This document shows positions 1 to 9,971 of a stretch of DNA of 64,000 nucleotides, piece after piece. How positions within the stretch are numbered: the stretch's first letter is position 1; every line of letters begins with the position of its first letter. Under the pieces are notes generated by a model that did not search any database, had not been told where the DNA came from, and saw nothing but the letters and a program-made list of their open reading frames with translations. The DNA is from Pedosphaera parvula Ellin514. GTDB lineage: Bacteria > Verrucomicrobiota > Verrucomicrobiia > Limisphaerales > Pedosphaeraceae. The stretch lies in the NCBI RefSeq assembly GCF_000172555.1, contig NZ_ABOX02000005.1, positions 158,529 to 222,528 of the forward strand. Direction: 5' to 3'. The position numbers and the translations under genes were made by a program.

Positions 1-1
1 G

Positions 2-256
2 GTGGACAATTTTAATCGAGACAATTCAACCATCGCGACCATTAGCGTAGTGGACGTTGGAACAAAGAAGATTCTGGCCACAAGAGATTTGCGGAGGGGT
101 GATTTTGCCAACGTATTATACCAAACGTTTGCGTTGCCTGTAAAAACCGTTGCCGGCCAACGATTGGATTTTCGGACATTCTGGCATCATGCACCCACTG
201 CGCCGCAATTGACCCAGCGCAGCGTTGTTATCAAGCCGCGTGTGAGAAATCCATAA
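2..256 (+). CDS. C-terminal end of an unrecognised protein (truncated by window edge)
   Basis: The frame is open from the window edge to a stop at 254-256, so this is the last ~84 residues of a longer protein. The GTG at position 2 is probably an internal valine. The segment alternates hydrophobic and polar residues (ATISVVDVGT, then RLDFRTFWHH) like a beta-sandwich or carbohydrate-binding domain. It converges with the sialate lyase gene, whose stop lies only 12 bp away. No family is recognised; a carbohydrate-active enzyme would fit the neighbourhood but is only a guess. Confidence 0.55.
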   Translation: MDNFNRDNSTIATISVVDVGTKKILATRDLRRGDFANVLYQTFALPVKTVAGQRLDFRTFWHHAPTAPQLTQRSVVIKPRVRNP

Positions 257-268
257 GTGAGGAATGGC

Positions 269-1210
269 TCATGCCATGGCAAGCGGAGTTGTTGAACCGG
301 ATTGTCGGAGAAACGAAAACATGCCGGCTTGCTTCAATTCCTGCCGCAGATCCTCCTTCTGTTTCGCAGATAAATTTTGCAGGGGCGCGCGGACCGGCCC
401 GCAGTCAATCCCGATCATTTTCATGATTGCCTTGGCAGCAGGCAACCCTCCGTGACGAATCATTATCGAAATAATCTCGATGGCGAAAAGTTGGTGCTGA
501 CGGGCAGTGCGGATATCTCCAGCGTTGAACGCCGTCATCAATTGGAGATATACCGGGGCAATATAATTATACGTGCTGCCCACGGCGCCGTTGGCGCCCA
601 TGGCTAACGACCCAAGAAGAATTTCGTCCCGTCCAAAAAGAATATTGAATCGCCCCTCTTCAAAATGAACACACTGGCTGTAATCCATCAAATTCTCATG
701 GGTGAACTTGATGCCGGCGAGGTTGGGGATGCGATTGCCAGCGGTCATGAGAAAATCGAGCATGGAGAAATTGATCCCGGTCATGGCGGGCATATGGTAG
801 AAATAAAACGGCAAACTGGGAGCTGCGGCGGCAATCTCCATACAATATTGCACCAACTGTTCCACGTTGGCCGGACGAAAAAAATTGGAACCCATCGTCG
901 CGATGGCGTGCGCGCCAATATGCTCCGCGTGAGCTGCCAACTCGCAGCTTTCCTTCAGGGAGTTATGCCCAACATGCACAATCACCCGCAACTGCGGCGG
1001 TGCTGTCGCGACCCATTTTTCAGCAACGAGCAGCCGCTCTTCGGTCGTCAAAGACAATCCTTCTCCCGTGGTGCCGCAAATAAAAGCGCCCTGAACTCCC
1101 GAGGCAGACAAGGCGTTCGCCTGGGTTTCGATCATGGGCAGATTAAGGCTGCCGTCCTCCAACATTGGTGTGAAAGGTGCGGCAATAAGTCCGGTCAATT
1201 TTGATTTCAT
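269..1210 (-). CDS. nanA: N-acetylneuraminate lyase (DapA/NAL family)
   Basis: Class I aldolase of 313 residues, expected to cleave N-acetylneuraminate to N-acetylmannosamine and pyruvate in the cytoplasm. Visible signatures are GTTGE at residues 46-50, the catalytic tyrosine in YHMP (Tyr138), the Schiff-base lysine in GIKFTH (Lys168) and a GSTYN segment near 211-215, which is typical of NAL rather than dihydrodipicolinate synthase. ATG start at 1210; no clear Shine-Dalgarno. It lies 103 bp downstream of the pseudopilin gene and is probably the last gene of the LamG transcript. The sialidase, mutarotase-like and transporter genes nearby support the sialate assignment. No nanE or nanK is in the window. 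Confidence 0.88.
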   Translation of the reverse strand: MKSKLTGLIAAPFTPMLEDGSLNLPMIETQANALSASGVQGAFICGTTGEGLSLTTEERLLVAEKWVATAPPQLRVIVHVGHNSLKESCELAAHAEHIGAHAIATMGSNFFRPANVEQLVQYCMEIAAAAPSLPFYFYHMPAMTGINFSMLDFLMTAGNRIPNLAGIKFTHENLMDYSQCVHFEEGRFNILFGRDEILLGSLAMGANGAVGSTYNYIAPVYLQLMTAFNAGDIRTARQHQLFAIEIISIMIRHGGLPAAKAIMKMIGIDCGPVRAPLQNLSAKQKEDLRQELKQAGMFSFLRQSGSTTPLAMA

Positions 1211-1313
1211 ATTAGGGTTGGCACTGAAATAATTCTCTGAAAGTATTCCACATCACTCGTGGCAGATTCCGCCTCGATTTTTGATGCTGCCTCAGACTGT
1301 CCAAGGATTAATT

Positions 1314-2162
<849 letters not shown>

Positions 2163-2204
2163 ATACAACTCCGAAAAATGAAATTTCAGGATAAAGGTAT
2201 TTGC

Positions 2205-5200
2205 CTAGCGCACGTTGATTCGGAAGAACTTTTGTGCACCGCTGGCCGGATAGTTCACTGTCTTCCGGGTTCCATCACCGGCCACCGTCTCGACATCCGT
2301 CCATGCTCCACCCAGGGAGGTGGTGGACTGCACCACATAAGAGCGTCCAGTTTCCGTAACGAAACTGAAGGACACAGAGTTAGAACTCACGGAGACGTTT
2401 TGAATGCTTACGTTGGCCACAATTCCGCCCAGCGGAATGAACCAGCTTACATCCAACGGCGCGCCTGTTACACGGACGGCGTCGATATCTCCTTCGAACA
2501 GGCGATTCCCGGCCTGGAACCCGGCAACCCACAAGTCCTGGGCTGTGCCGATGATATTGCTCAATGAGGTGTAGGTCGTGGCTACAGTATTGCCGTCCTG
2601 CACGTAATCAACATAAGCACGCAACTGCTTTGCGGTGCCATCATAGATCACAGCCACATGATGCCATTGGCCATCATTCAGCTTTTTCGTTCCGCTGACA
2701 CTTTTGGCCCCTGTGCCGTCATTGACATTGAATTGCTGGAAGCCGGTCGTATTAATTCGCCACCACCATTCAGGCGGTGTGGCGGATTGTTTGGACAAAA
2801 TGGACCCGACTTGAGCCTGCCCAATAGTGGTTGTTTTAATGATCGCTTCGAGGGTAATGCTTTGGGTCGGTGTAAAGTTGAACACACCGCCGGGATCAGG
2901 AATGCTGACATGGTTCGCGGCAGCGACGGTGAACTCAAGCGCCGACGATCCGCCATAACTCGGACTGCCGATGACATAAGGCAATCCCGTCTTGCTCGCG
3001 GTGCCATGGCGCAGGTTCACGCTGGAATCCAGGATCGCTCCAGGAGTTGTATCTGCCGTATCGCCGGGAGCCTTTTCATTAAACTGATAGAACCCAAGGA
3101 CTGGTTCGTTGTTCACCACCGTAAAACTCCATTGATTGGTGACAGAATTGGCTGGTGAAGCAGTGTCGCCAAACCGGACCACCACTGTATGCAAACCATT
3201 TGCCAGCGGCGAAGCGGGTTTATACTGGATGGAAGCGTTAGAGACGGAGGACGTCACCGTGATTCCTGCACTCACATCGTTCCCATCAATGAACATCTTG
3301 CAACTTCCAGGCACTACCTGAGTATCCCGGTTCTGCACATCCATTTGGATGGAAGGCATTGGAAATACATGCGTGGCGTTGGTATTCGGACGCACTGCCT
3401 TCACGATGGGCGGCAGGGCAACCGTGGTTTGGATGAATTGTGAATTGGTCAGCGCTCCATTGCTGATGCGAATCGCATCAATGTCGCCGTCGAAGTCATT
3501 TCCACCACCAATGAAGCCGCCGATTTGAAGATCCGCAGGACGGCCAATACTGTTGGTAAAGAGCACATTCGTCAGCGTCGCCTCCAACTTATAGTCCGCA
3601 TAGAGCCGGATTTGCGCAGTGTTGGTGTCGTACACCACTGCGACATGATGCCACGCCCCATCGGTCAGGCTATTGGTGCCCGCAAGAAATTTGGCTCCGG
3701 TGCCGTCGTTCATCCCAACGGACTGCACTCCATTTGCACTTCCTGGTAACCGCCACCAGAATTCTCCTTCACCATCACCCGTGCCGTTTTTGGCCAGGAT
3801 GGCGAGATTCGTTCCGGTGCTGGTGCTGCGCAACACGGCTTCCCAGGTAAAGGAGCCTTGGAAATTGAAGCTGCCCGAAGGATCAGGAATCACGACACGA
3901 TCCGAGCCGGAAGTGAACCTTAGCGCAGAGGAGTTGCCATAATTAAAACTGCCGGTGACATATTGCATTGTGGGGTCGTTGGCGGTGCCGTTACGGCTGT
4001 TGCCACTGGCATCCAGAATGGCTCCGTTGGTGATGCTGACCAGGTTGCCCGGAGTTTTCTCATTGAAGTTCCAGTAACCGCGAACCAATGGGTTTGCCAC
4101 CCAGAATTGCCACTTGTTTGTGATCGAACTCGAGGCGCTGTCGGTGAAGATTAACGTGACGGTGTGTAATCCCACGGCCAGAGGAAATGGGGTGTAGCTG
4201 ATTTGCGTTCCGGTGGCTGTGCCCGTAATAGCGGGTGTAACACTGGTCCCATCGAGTTTCAACTGGATGCTGCCTGTATTGACCTGCGTATCTGCATTAC
4301 GAATTGTGGCTTGCACTACAACGTTGCTGCTCTCGTTATTCGCAGCCGAGGCGGGTGAAACTGAAGCGAGAAACGGAACCTGCGAACCCTGAGGAACGAA
4401 CACGAGATAGTTTGCGTTCAAGCCGGTTGTGCCTGAAACCATTGACAGTTTCAGTGTTTTCACACCGTTCAAGGAGACCCCAACCTCATTACCCAATGCG
4501 TCCGTGAGTGGAATAAATGCAAAAGCTTGAGCGCTACCGGTAGGTTGGCCACGGAACACGCCGATAGGCGAAGTGGTCTGTGAGTTGGTGGTGCTGCCGG
4601 CAGTTACCTCATCGAGATTCATCACGATCGGAACAGTTCCACTTTTGGAAACACGTGCATAGACATGGTACGTGTTCGCAGGGAACGTGCGGGTGTAGTT
4701 TACCCACTCGCCGTTGATGAAATCCCTGGCATTGTAATCGACAACACCTGGATCTACTGCCTGGGCGTCGATATAGTTCTGACGAAGCGCGTCGCTGCTT
4801 ACAAAGGTGCCCACCTGGTCGCCGGAACGGTACTGAGTGGCTACCGGAGGATTCACTTTATGGTAATCAATTCCTTCCACGCCCACTTGATAGAGGTAAT
4901 TGTTGGGCCCGGGAGAGCTGGATAACTGCGGATTATCAATGTATTGGCCCCCAGCAAAGTTGTAATCCTCCGCTTCGATAAAGAAGAGGTTTTGCGTGAA
5001 AGTATTAAAAGTGTTCGTTTGACCGGCCTGGTGTCCGGCCTGATCGGTTACAGAAATCTCCAGCCGGTAATTTTGATTTGCCGTCAAGGCAGGAAGTGAA
5101 GCCGTCCAGTCGTTGATGTTTCCCGTAAGCTGTAACTGGCTGGAAATGTTTGTTCCACTCAGAATGGCATGGATGTTCGCCGCCGTGACTCCAATGGTCG

Positions 5201-6032
5201 GAGATTTTACACTGAAGCTCGCAGTGGCGGCGGAAAAAAAGCTCGCTCCATCTACCGGCACCACGTTGGCTATATAGGTCAGAGGCTGAACAAAGTCACT
5301 GGTCAGCAGTGCACCCGTGGAAATGCGAACAAAATCGATGTCCCCATCGAATTGTCGATTTCCGGCCTGAAAAGCTCCGATCCACAGGTCCTTGTCGTTG
5401 CCGATGATATTTCCCAAAACGGCCGACGCCGGCGCACCATCCAGCGCGTAATCCACATATACACGCACCTGCTGGGCAGTTGCGTCGTACTCGGCTGTGA
5501 CGAGATGCCATTGACCATCATTCAGCTTGCGGGTGCCACTGACGTTCCGGCTTGTTGTGGTATCGTTGATAAAAAACTGCTGGGTGCCGTTGGCGTTGAT
5601 ACGCCACCACCATTCGCCGGATACGCCAGCTACAGCACCCTGTTTCGCCACCATGCAGCCAACCCCATCCTGACCGATGTTGGTTGTCCGAATCATCGCC
5701 TCCAGAGTGAAGCTCTGCGATGAAGAAAAATTGAAGTTGCCAATCCCCGTGTCAGGAACTGTCACATGATCCGGGCCGAGTGTGAAGCGCAAGGCTGAGG
5801 TCCCGGCATAATTCGTGTTTCCACTCACATACAACACCCCGGCGTCACTCATCGTGCCTGGTCGCGCATTGCCGCTGGAATCGAGCAGGGCACCGGCGGT
5901 GAGGTCTGCTGTGTTGCCGGGTGTTTGTTCGTCGAAGCGCCAGTAGCCGATGACCTGTGCATGGACCATTCCTGCGAGGAAGAAACTTAAGATCCAGAGA
6001 ATGCCACCCGTCAGTCTGTAATTCCGTTTCAT
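2205..6032 (-). CDS. Giant secreted protein with three LamG/concanavalin-like domains
   Basis: Secreted protein of 1275 residues. The start is the ATG at 6032, with GAAAGG upstream and a signal peptide ending in VHAQ; the frame runs 50 codons further upstream without signal features. Three LamG domains (about 25-260, 650-880 and 1000-1230) each open with GYW.F.E..PG. or GFYQFNEKAPG and contain W-H-VAV/T strand motifs. Between the first two is a FFIEAEDYNF region resembling a carbohydrate-binding module (about 350-560). The last ~65 residues (GRSYVVQSTTSL ... FFRINVR) match the C-terminal module of the two Fn3 proteins in this window. Likely binds host glycans as part of sialoglycan use; binding is inferred. 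The inverted repeat at 6197-6217 lies in its promoter region. Confidence 0.85.
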   Translation of the reverse strand: MKRNYRLTGGILWILSFFLAGMVHAQVIGYWRFDEQTPGNTADLTAGALLDSSGNARPGTMSDAGVLYVSGNTNYAGTSALRFTLGPDHVTVPDTGIGNFNFSSSQSFTLEAMIRTTNIGQDGVGCMVAKQGAVAGVSGEWWWRINANGTQQFFINDTTTSRNVSGTRKLNDGQWHLVTAEYDATAQQVRVYVDYALDGAPASAVLGNIIGNDKDLWIGAFQAGNRQFDGDIDFVRISTGALLTSDFVQPLTYIANVVPVDGASFFSAATASFSVKSPTIGVTAANIHAILSGTNISSQLQLTGNINDWTASLPALTANQNYRLEISVTDQAGHQAGQTNTFNTFTQNLFFIEAEDYNFAGGQYIDNPQLSSSPGPNNYLYQVGVEGIDYHKVNPPVATQYRSGDQVGTFVSSDALRQNYIDAQAVDPGVVDYNARDFINGEWVNYTRTFPANTYHVYARVSKSGTVPIVMNLDEVTAGSTTNSQTTSPIGVFRGQPTGSAQAFAFIPLTDALGNEVGVSLNGVKTLKLSMVSGTTGLNANYLVFVPQGSQVPFLASVSPASAANNESSNVVVQATIRNADTQVNTGSIQLKLDGTSVTPAITGTATGTQISYTPFPLAVGLHTVTLIFTDSASSSITNKWQFWVANPLVRGYWNFNEKTPGNLVSITNGAILDASGNSRNGTANDPTMQYVTGSFNYGNSSALRFTSGSDRVVIPDPSGSFNFQGSFTWEAVLRSTSTGTNLAILAKNGTGDGEGEFWWRLPGSANGVQSVGMNDGTGAKFLAGTNSLTDGAWHHVAVVYDTNTAQIRLYADYKLEATLTNVLFTNSIGRPADLQIGGFIGGGNDFDGDIDAIRISNGALTNSQFIQTTVALPPIVKAVRPNTNATHVFPMPSIQMDVQNRDTQVVPGSCKMFIDGNDVSAGITVTSSVSNASIQYKPASPLANGLHTVVVRFGDTASPANSVTNQWSFTVVNNEPVLGFYQFNEKAPGDTADTTPGAILDSSVNLRHGTASKTGLPYVIGSPSYGGSSALEFTVAAANHVSIPDPGGVFNFTPTQSITLEAIIKTTTIGQAQVGSILSKQSATPPEWWWRINTTGFQQFNVNDGTGAKSVSGTKKLNDGQWHHVAVIYDGTAKQLRAYVDYVQDGNTVATTYTSLSNIIGTAQDLWVAGFQAGNRLFEGDIDAVRVTGAPLDVSWFIPLGGIVANVSIQNVSVSSNSVSFSFVTETGRSYVVQSTTSLGGAWTDVETVAGDGTRKTVNYPASGAQKFFRINVR

Positions 6033-6196
6033 AACTTTTGTTTGCCTTTCGTGGGCAGTAACTCCCCGACTGAATTCAAAGGACGAGTCATCGCGCGTCT
6101 GCCGATTCGCAGATTGGATGGTTTCGCCTGTGCCATCATGGTTCGTGGAGCGGTTCCAAGTTATGGCTGGTCCTCCCGTCATTCAAACGGCAAACG

Positions 6197-6217
6197 CTGG
6201 TCAGTTCACCTTACCAG
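6197..6217. promoter_or_regulatory. Candidate operator CTGGT-N11-ACCAG, copy 1
   Basis: A 21-bp inverted repeat with perfect 5-bp arms, CTGGT and ACCAG, and an 11-bp spacer that starts (C)AGTT. It sits between the regulator stop and the LamG start, 165 bp before the LamG ATG. The same arms, spacing and AGTT appear at 11276-11296 before the sialidase. The likely ligand is the regulator encoded next door. Confidence 0.6.
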
Positions 6218-6298
6218 TGGGCAGGCACGACAAATGGCAATATTTAGCAGAAGAAGAATTTGCGCGTGCTTATGAGTTACTCGAAGCTGGGCTGCCGG

Positions 6299-7372
6299 TC
6301 AGCTGAAAGTTTCGCCTTTGACCAATTCCGGCGTAAGTCGAATTTCCTTTTGCAGCAGTGGCATGCCCGATGCCAATTGGATTACCATGCGGGAGGCCAC
6401 CTTGGCATAGTGCCGAGGATTCAAGGCATAGCGGGCGACGGTTGGAACCATGTATTCCAAAAACGGATCATGGTCCCGCGAAATCAACAGTGCATCCTTG
6501 GGAAAGCGCAACCCGCGCTTAAGCAAATAACCAACTACCGTTAACGCAGCAGCCGAACGTGCCACTAAAAAAGCAGTGGGAGGTCGCGAACTTGCGAACA
6601 AGGCATCCAATCGATGCACAATCCCTTCAGGCGAACTGTCATGCCAGACGATTTCCGGAGCAGGAGCAGCAGGAGCAAATTGGGTGTGCGCTTCATGAAC
6701 CCCTTCCACACTTTCCAGGTCCCCGGCAAAACCGCCGGTATGAATAATGAAAGCAATACGTTGGTGGCCGCGCGCATAAAATTGCGACACCGCATGGCGG
6801 CAGACTGCGCGTTGATCCAGATCAAGGGAGGGCAATGAAATGCCGTGGTGGGATGACCCCATGAGCAGGCAGGGGACCTTTTGCTCAGAAAACCATCGTT
6901 GCATGCGTGCTGAGGAAAGCCACAGCACCCAACCGGCAGCGCGAGTCTGTTGAACTAGTCCTGCCAATGATTTTTTGGGGTTCTCCCGGTAAAACCGTTC
7001 GCCGTAATGAATCTCCAAACGGTACCCCGCCTCGGTAAGATGATCCCGCAATTCATCGATCCAAAACAATGTCAACGGAGGAACAGCATACAGCGGCAGC
7101 GGTGTGAGCAGACCTACCACGTTGGTGACCTGTTTGCCGGCCAGGGCAGGACGCAGGATGCGTCGGCAGCGAGTGCTATCCACGCGCAGCCAGCCTTCTT
7201 TCTCCAACTTTTCAAGCGCTGCCCGCAAGGTCGGACGACTGACCTTCAATCGTTCGCAAAGCAGTCTTTCTCCCGGAAGCCATTCGGTCCAGATTCCACT
7301 CATCATTCCGTCGCGGAGAATGTCAGCCACCTGACTGGAGAGCGAAACGCGCTTTGGTACTAAAAGTGACAT
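6299..7372 (-). CDS. GntR-type HTH / LacI-type sensor transcriptional regulator
   Basis: DNA-binding regulator of 357 residues. Residues ~10-75 form a GntR winged helix (QVADILRDGMMSGIW, then PGERLLCERLKVSRPTLRAALEKLEKEGWL). Residues ~85-357 resemble the LacI/periplasmic-binding sugar sensor, as in AraR-type hybrids (VVGLLTPLPL, GHQRIAFI, TAFLVARS). The ATG at 7372 is chosen over an upstream TTG at 7384. It lies between the MFS gene and the LamG gene, so sialic acid or a degradation product is the probable effector. It may bind the two CTGGT-N11-ACCAG sites. Ligand and operator are inferred. Confidence 0.82.
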   Translation of the reverse strand: MSLLVPKRVSLSSQVADILRDGMMSGIWTEWLPGERLLCERLKVSRPTLRAALEKLEKEGWLRVDSTRCRRILRPALAGKQVTNVVGLLTPLPLYAVPPLTLFWIDELRDHLTEAGYRLEIHYGERFYRENPKKSLAGLVQQTRAAGWVLWLSSARMQRWFSEQKVPCLLMGSSHHGISLPSLDLDQRAVCRHAVSQFYARGHQRIAFIIHTGGFAGDLESVEGVHEAHTQFAPAAPAPEIVWHDSSPEGIVHRLDALFASSRPPTAFLVARSAAALTVVGYLLKRGLRFPKDALLISRDHDPFLEYMVPTVARYALNPRHYAKVASRMVIQLASGMPLLQKEIRLTPELVKGETFS

Positions 7373-7505
7373 CGGATAAACCAAGTCTATCCCTGCGGTG
7401 GCGTCAATACAGCAAAGAATTTTGGAAGGGAGATAAAAAGTGAGGTCGATTCGTTAAATGCAGGCACACTCGCCGGGAGCAATTTGAAGTGACCTGCAAT
7501 TACTA

Positions 7506-8807
7506 CTAACTGCGGCGGGCTTCGACCTGGGGGCAGGAATCCTCTCTGGTTTCGGCAATGCGTGCTGGCCTTGGTTTTATGGCCAACAGCAACAACCCGA
7601 CGACGAACAAACCTGCGGCGGAGATTTGAAAGATCAGACTTAGATCCACATGCGCATCCTTCATCCGTCCGCTGGCGTAGATCATGATGCCTCCGGCCAC
7701 ACAACTGACCAGATTCAGCAGACCATAGCCTGTGGCGCTGTATCGCTCATTCACCAGTTGACGCAAAATGGGCATGTGATTGGCGTCAAAAAAGCCGCGT
7801 CCTAATCCGAAGACCACCAGTCCGGCGATAGCCATTGGCAAAGTATCCGTCACTGCGCTCAGAAATAGGCATGGACCAGCAATACAATAGCCGATGGCCG
7901 GAACGAGTGTGCGTGCACGCGGGTTGGTGCGACTCCATTTGTCCGCCCAGGCGCCGCCCAGGAGCACTCCCAGGAAGGAGGCTGTTTGAATATACCCGGT
8001 GGCCGACAAGCCTGCCGCACCCAGACCCAAATGAAAGTGTTCCTTGAGATACGTGGGGAGCCATCCGTTGATCGACCAGTTGGCTGAGCCGACGAGAGCG
8101 TTCAGAGCAAAGAGAATCCAGAAGGAAAAAACACCGAAAAGACCGAGCAAGATCGCAGGAATACCCAGAGGCTTGGCGGATGTGGTAGAGCTCTCCTGAC
8201 TGGCCGTGTCCAACCGGGGCACATCCCGCAAATAAAACGCCAGCAAGATCGCATAAGCCACGCCGAAGGCACCAAAGATGCCGAAGCCTGCGCGCCACCC
8301 ATAATATTTTGCCAGGTATCCTCCCACACCACCCAACGCCGCACCGGCATAGACTCCACTCATGTGTAAGCCGGTCGCCAACGAACGAGTTGAACCGCGA
8401 TGGTAGTCGCAGATGAGAGCCAGGGCTGCGGGAATGTAACAAGCCTCGCTTATTCCCATCAGCGCCCGGGCCAGCAGCAAGTGTTCGAAGGTCTTCACGT
8501 AACCGGTAACCCAGGTGAGCAACGACCAGACGAACAGGCTGCCCAAAATGACCTTGCTGCGGCTGAATCGGTCTGCCAGGAACCCACCGAAGGGACTTAG
8601 CAGTCCGTAAACCCATAGGAACACAGAAGTCAACAATCCGAACTGCGCATCCGTCATTGGAATCGCCGCCTTGATCGGGTCACGCATGGTCGTGATCATC
8701 AAGCGATCCAGGTAATTCAGGAGCGCGACCACCCAGAGCAAGCCGACTACCAACCAGGCACGCCTGGTTACGGCTGAAATTCCTGGCGCTTGGGCTTGCC
8801 TGTTCAT
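7506..8807 (-). CDS. MFS transporter, likely for sialic acid
   Basis: Integral membrane protein of 433 residues with about 12 hydrophobic segments and an N-terminal half typical of the anion:cation symporter branch (LLNYLDRLMITTMRDPI, then GFLADRFSRSK between segments 2 and 3). It probably imports free N-acetylneuraminate released by the sialidase. Its ATG overlaps the stop of the mutarotase-like gene (ATGA), implying translational coupling. The substrate is inferred from the neighbours, since the MFS sequence alone does not define it. No TRAP or SSS sialate transporter is present as an alternative. Confidence 0.83.
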   Translation of the reverse strand: MNRQAQAPGISAVTRRAWLVVGLLWVVALLNYLDRLMITTMRDPIKAAIPMTDAQFGLLTSVFLWVYGLLSPFGGFLADRFSRSKVILGSLFVWSLLTWVTGYVKTFEHLLLARALMGISEACYIPAALALICDYHRGSTRSLATGLHMSGVYAGAALGGVGGYLAKYYGWRAGFGIFGAFGVAYAILLAFYLRDVPRLDTASQESSTTSAKPLGIPAILLGLFGVFSFWILFALNALVGSANWSINGWLPTYLKEHFHLGLGAAGLSATGYIQTASFLGVLLGGAWADKWSRTNPRARTLVPAIGYCIAGPCLFLSAVTDTLPMAIAGLVVFGLGRGFFDANHMPILRQLVNERYSATGYGLLNLVSCVAGGIMIYASGRMKDAHVDLSLIFQISAAGLFVVGLLLLAIKPRPARIAETREDSCPQVEARRS

Positions 8808-9916
8808 TTTACGTCTTTGTCAGTGCGGGAAATATTCGTCCACCACACTTCCGGCGTGCGTTCGCGAGGACGAAGCTCGCCGTTTAGCACGACGATATGG
8901 CCACGCCACTGCACCGCCGGTGCGGTCGCCCGTGAGAAAGGCACCTCGCCCGGGATAGACCAAGTGCCATTTTTAATATCAAACGCCAACACCTCGCGCG
9001 AGAAACCGGGATGTTCCGTTAGCGGCTGAAAATCGACTTTCGTTCCATCATCACCTGAAAGAACAAGCAGATGATCAGTGCCGATGGCTGGCGAAGGCGC
9101 GGCAACAACGGGGTGAGGGAGATCAGTCAGACGTTGCCATCCCTTGCCGGGAGTAAAGCGATACGCATCCTGTAAATATTCCCGTACTGGTTTGCCGGTT
9201 GGTCCTGCTTTCAAATGCGCGCCGCTGAACAAATAAAAAGATCCTCCGGATGCACCGGCAACGGCAAGCATGCGCGCCGGTCCGGGCCACGGTTCCAACT
9301 CCTCCCAGTGCGGTTTTTTCGCAGACAGGTCCAGCTTCCAGAAGGTCTTCAAGGCTTCCGTTGCGGTAGGCGTTTCCGTGCCGCCTGCCACATAGATTGT
9401 GTGGTCAATAATTGTGCCGCAGAAATTGGCGCAGGGCTTCGGCAGGGCTGGCATGGGAATGCACTCGAGCTTCCCTTGATGCCAAACGAGGCGAAACACA
9501 TCCGGGTAATGGCGATTCGCATCACTGCCTCCGATGCACACAATGCCATTCTCCGTCGTAACGGAGACACCGTAGCCGAGTGGATGAGGCAGCTTGAAGC
9601 CGGTTTGCCACGGACCATCGGGTTGCTCCAATACAAAGACCGAGTCGTACCAAACCTTATCAAAGCTGCTTCCCCATTTGTCCCCTTTGATATTGGCGCC
9701 GCCGGCAAATATGAGTGCATCATTGCTCACCCCGGCAAAGCCGCCAGCAAAACCTTCCCGGTCAGGGACGGGCGGAAGTTTGGTCCAATGAAGAGGCATG
9801 GCATTAGGATGCGAGCCGGTGGTTTGACAACCCGTTTGGGTAATTAACATGTAAATTCCCAGCATGAATGGAGCGAGCGCTTTTCGAATAAACCTATGGG
9901 TGCACTGGCTTTTCAC
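8804..9916 (-). CDS. Permuted kelch mutarotase-like protein (NanM/YjhT-related)
   Basis: A 370-residue kelch-repeat beta-propeller. The opening LPPVPDREGFAGGFAG and repeated GG pairs before aromatic residues fit the cyclically permuted mutarotase family related to E. coli NanM, which converts alpha- to beta-N-acetylneuraminate. The N-terminus has a hydrophobic stretch ending TQTGC, so it may be a lipoprotein with an imperfect lipobox. The start is a GTG at 9916 without a clear ribosome site; an ATG 17 codons later is an alternative. It sits 55 bp after the sialidase and overlaps the transporter by 4 bp, which supports a sialate mutarotase role. Confidence 0.78.
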   Translation of the reverse strand: MKSQCTHRFIRKALAPFMLGIYMLITQTGCQTTGSHPNAMPLHWTKLPPVPDREGFAGGFAGVSNDALIFAGGANIKGDKWGSSFDKVWYDSVFVLEQPDGPWQTGFKLPHPLGYGVSVTTENGIVCIGGSDANRHYPDVFRLVWHQGKLECIPMPALPKPCANFCGTIIDHTIYVAGGTETPTATEALKTFWKLDLSAKKPHWEELEPWPGPARMLAVAGASGGSFYLFSGAHLKAGPTGKPVREYLQDAYRFTPGKGWQRLTDLPHPVVAAPSPAIGTDHLLVLSGDDGTKVDFQPLTEHPGFSREVLAFDIKNGTWSIPGEVPFSRATAPAVQWRGHIVVLNGELRPRERTPEVWWTNISRTDKDVK

Positions 9917-9971
9917 ATGAGACGTAAAATGTGCTTCAGTTTACCGCCAGTTGCAACGAACTTGAAATCAT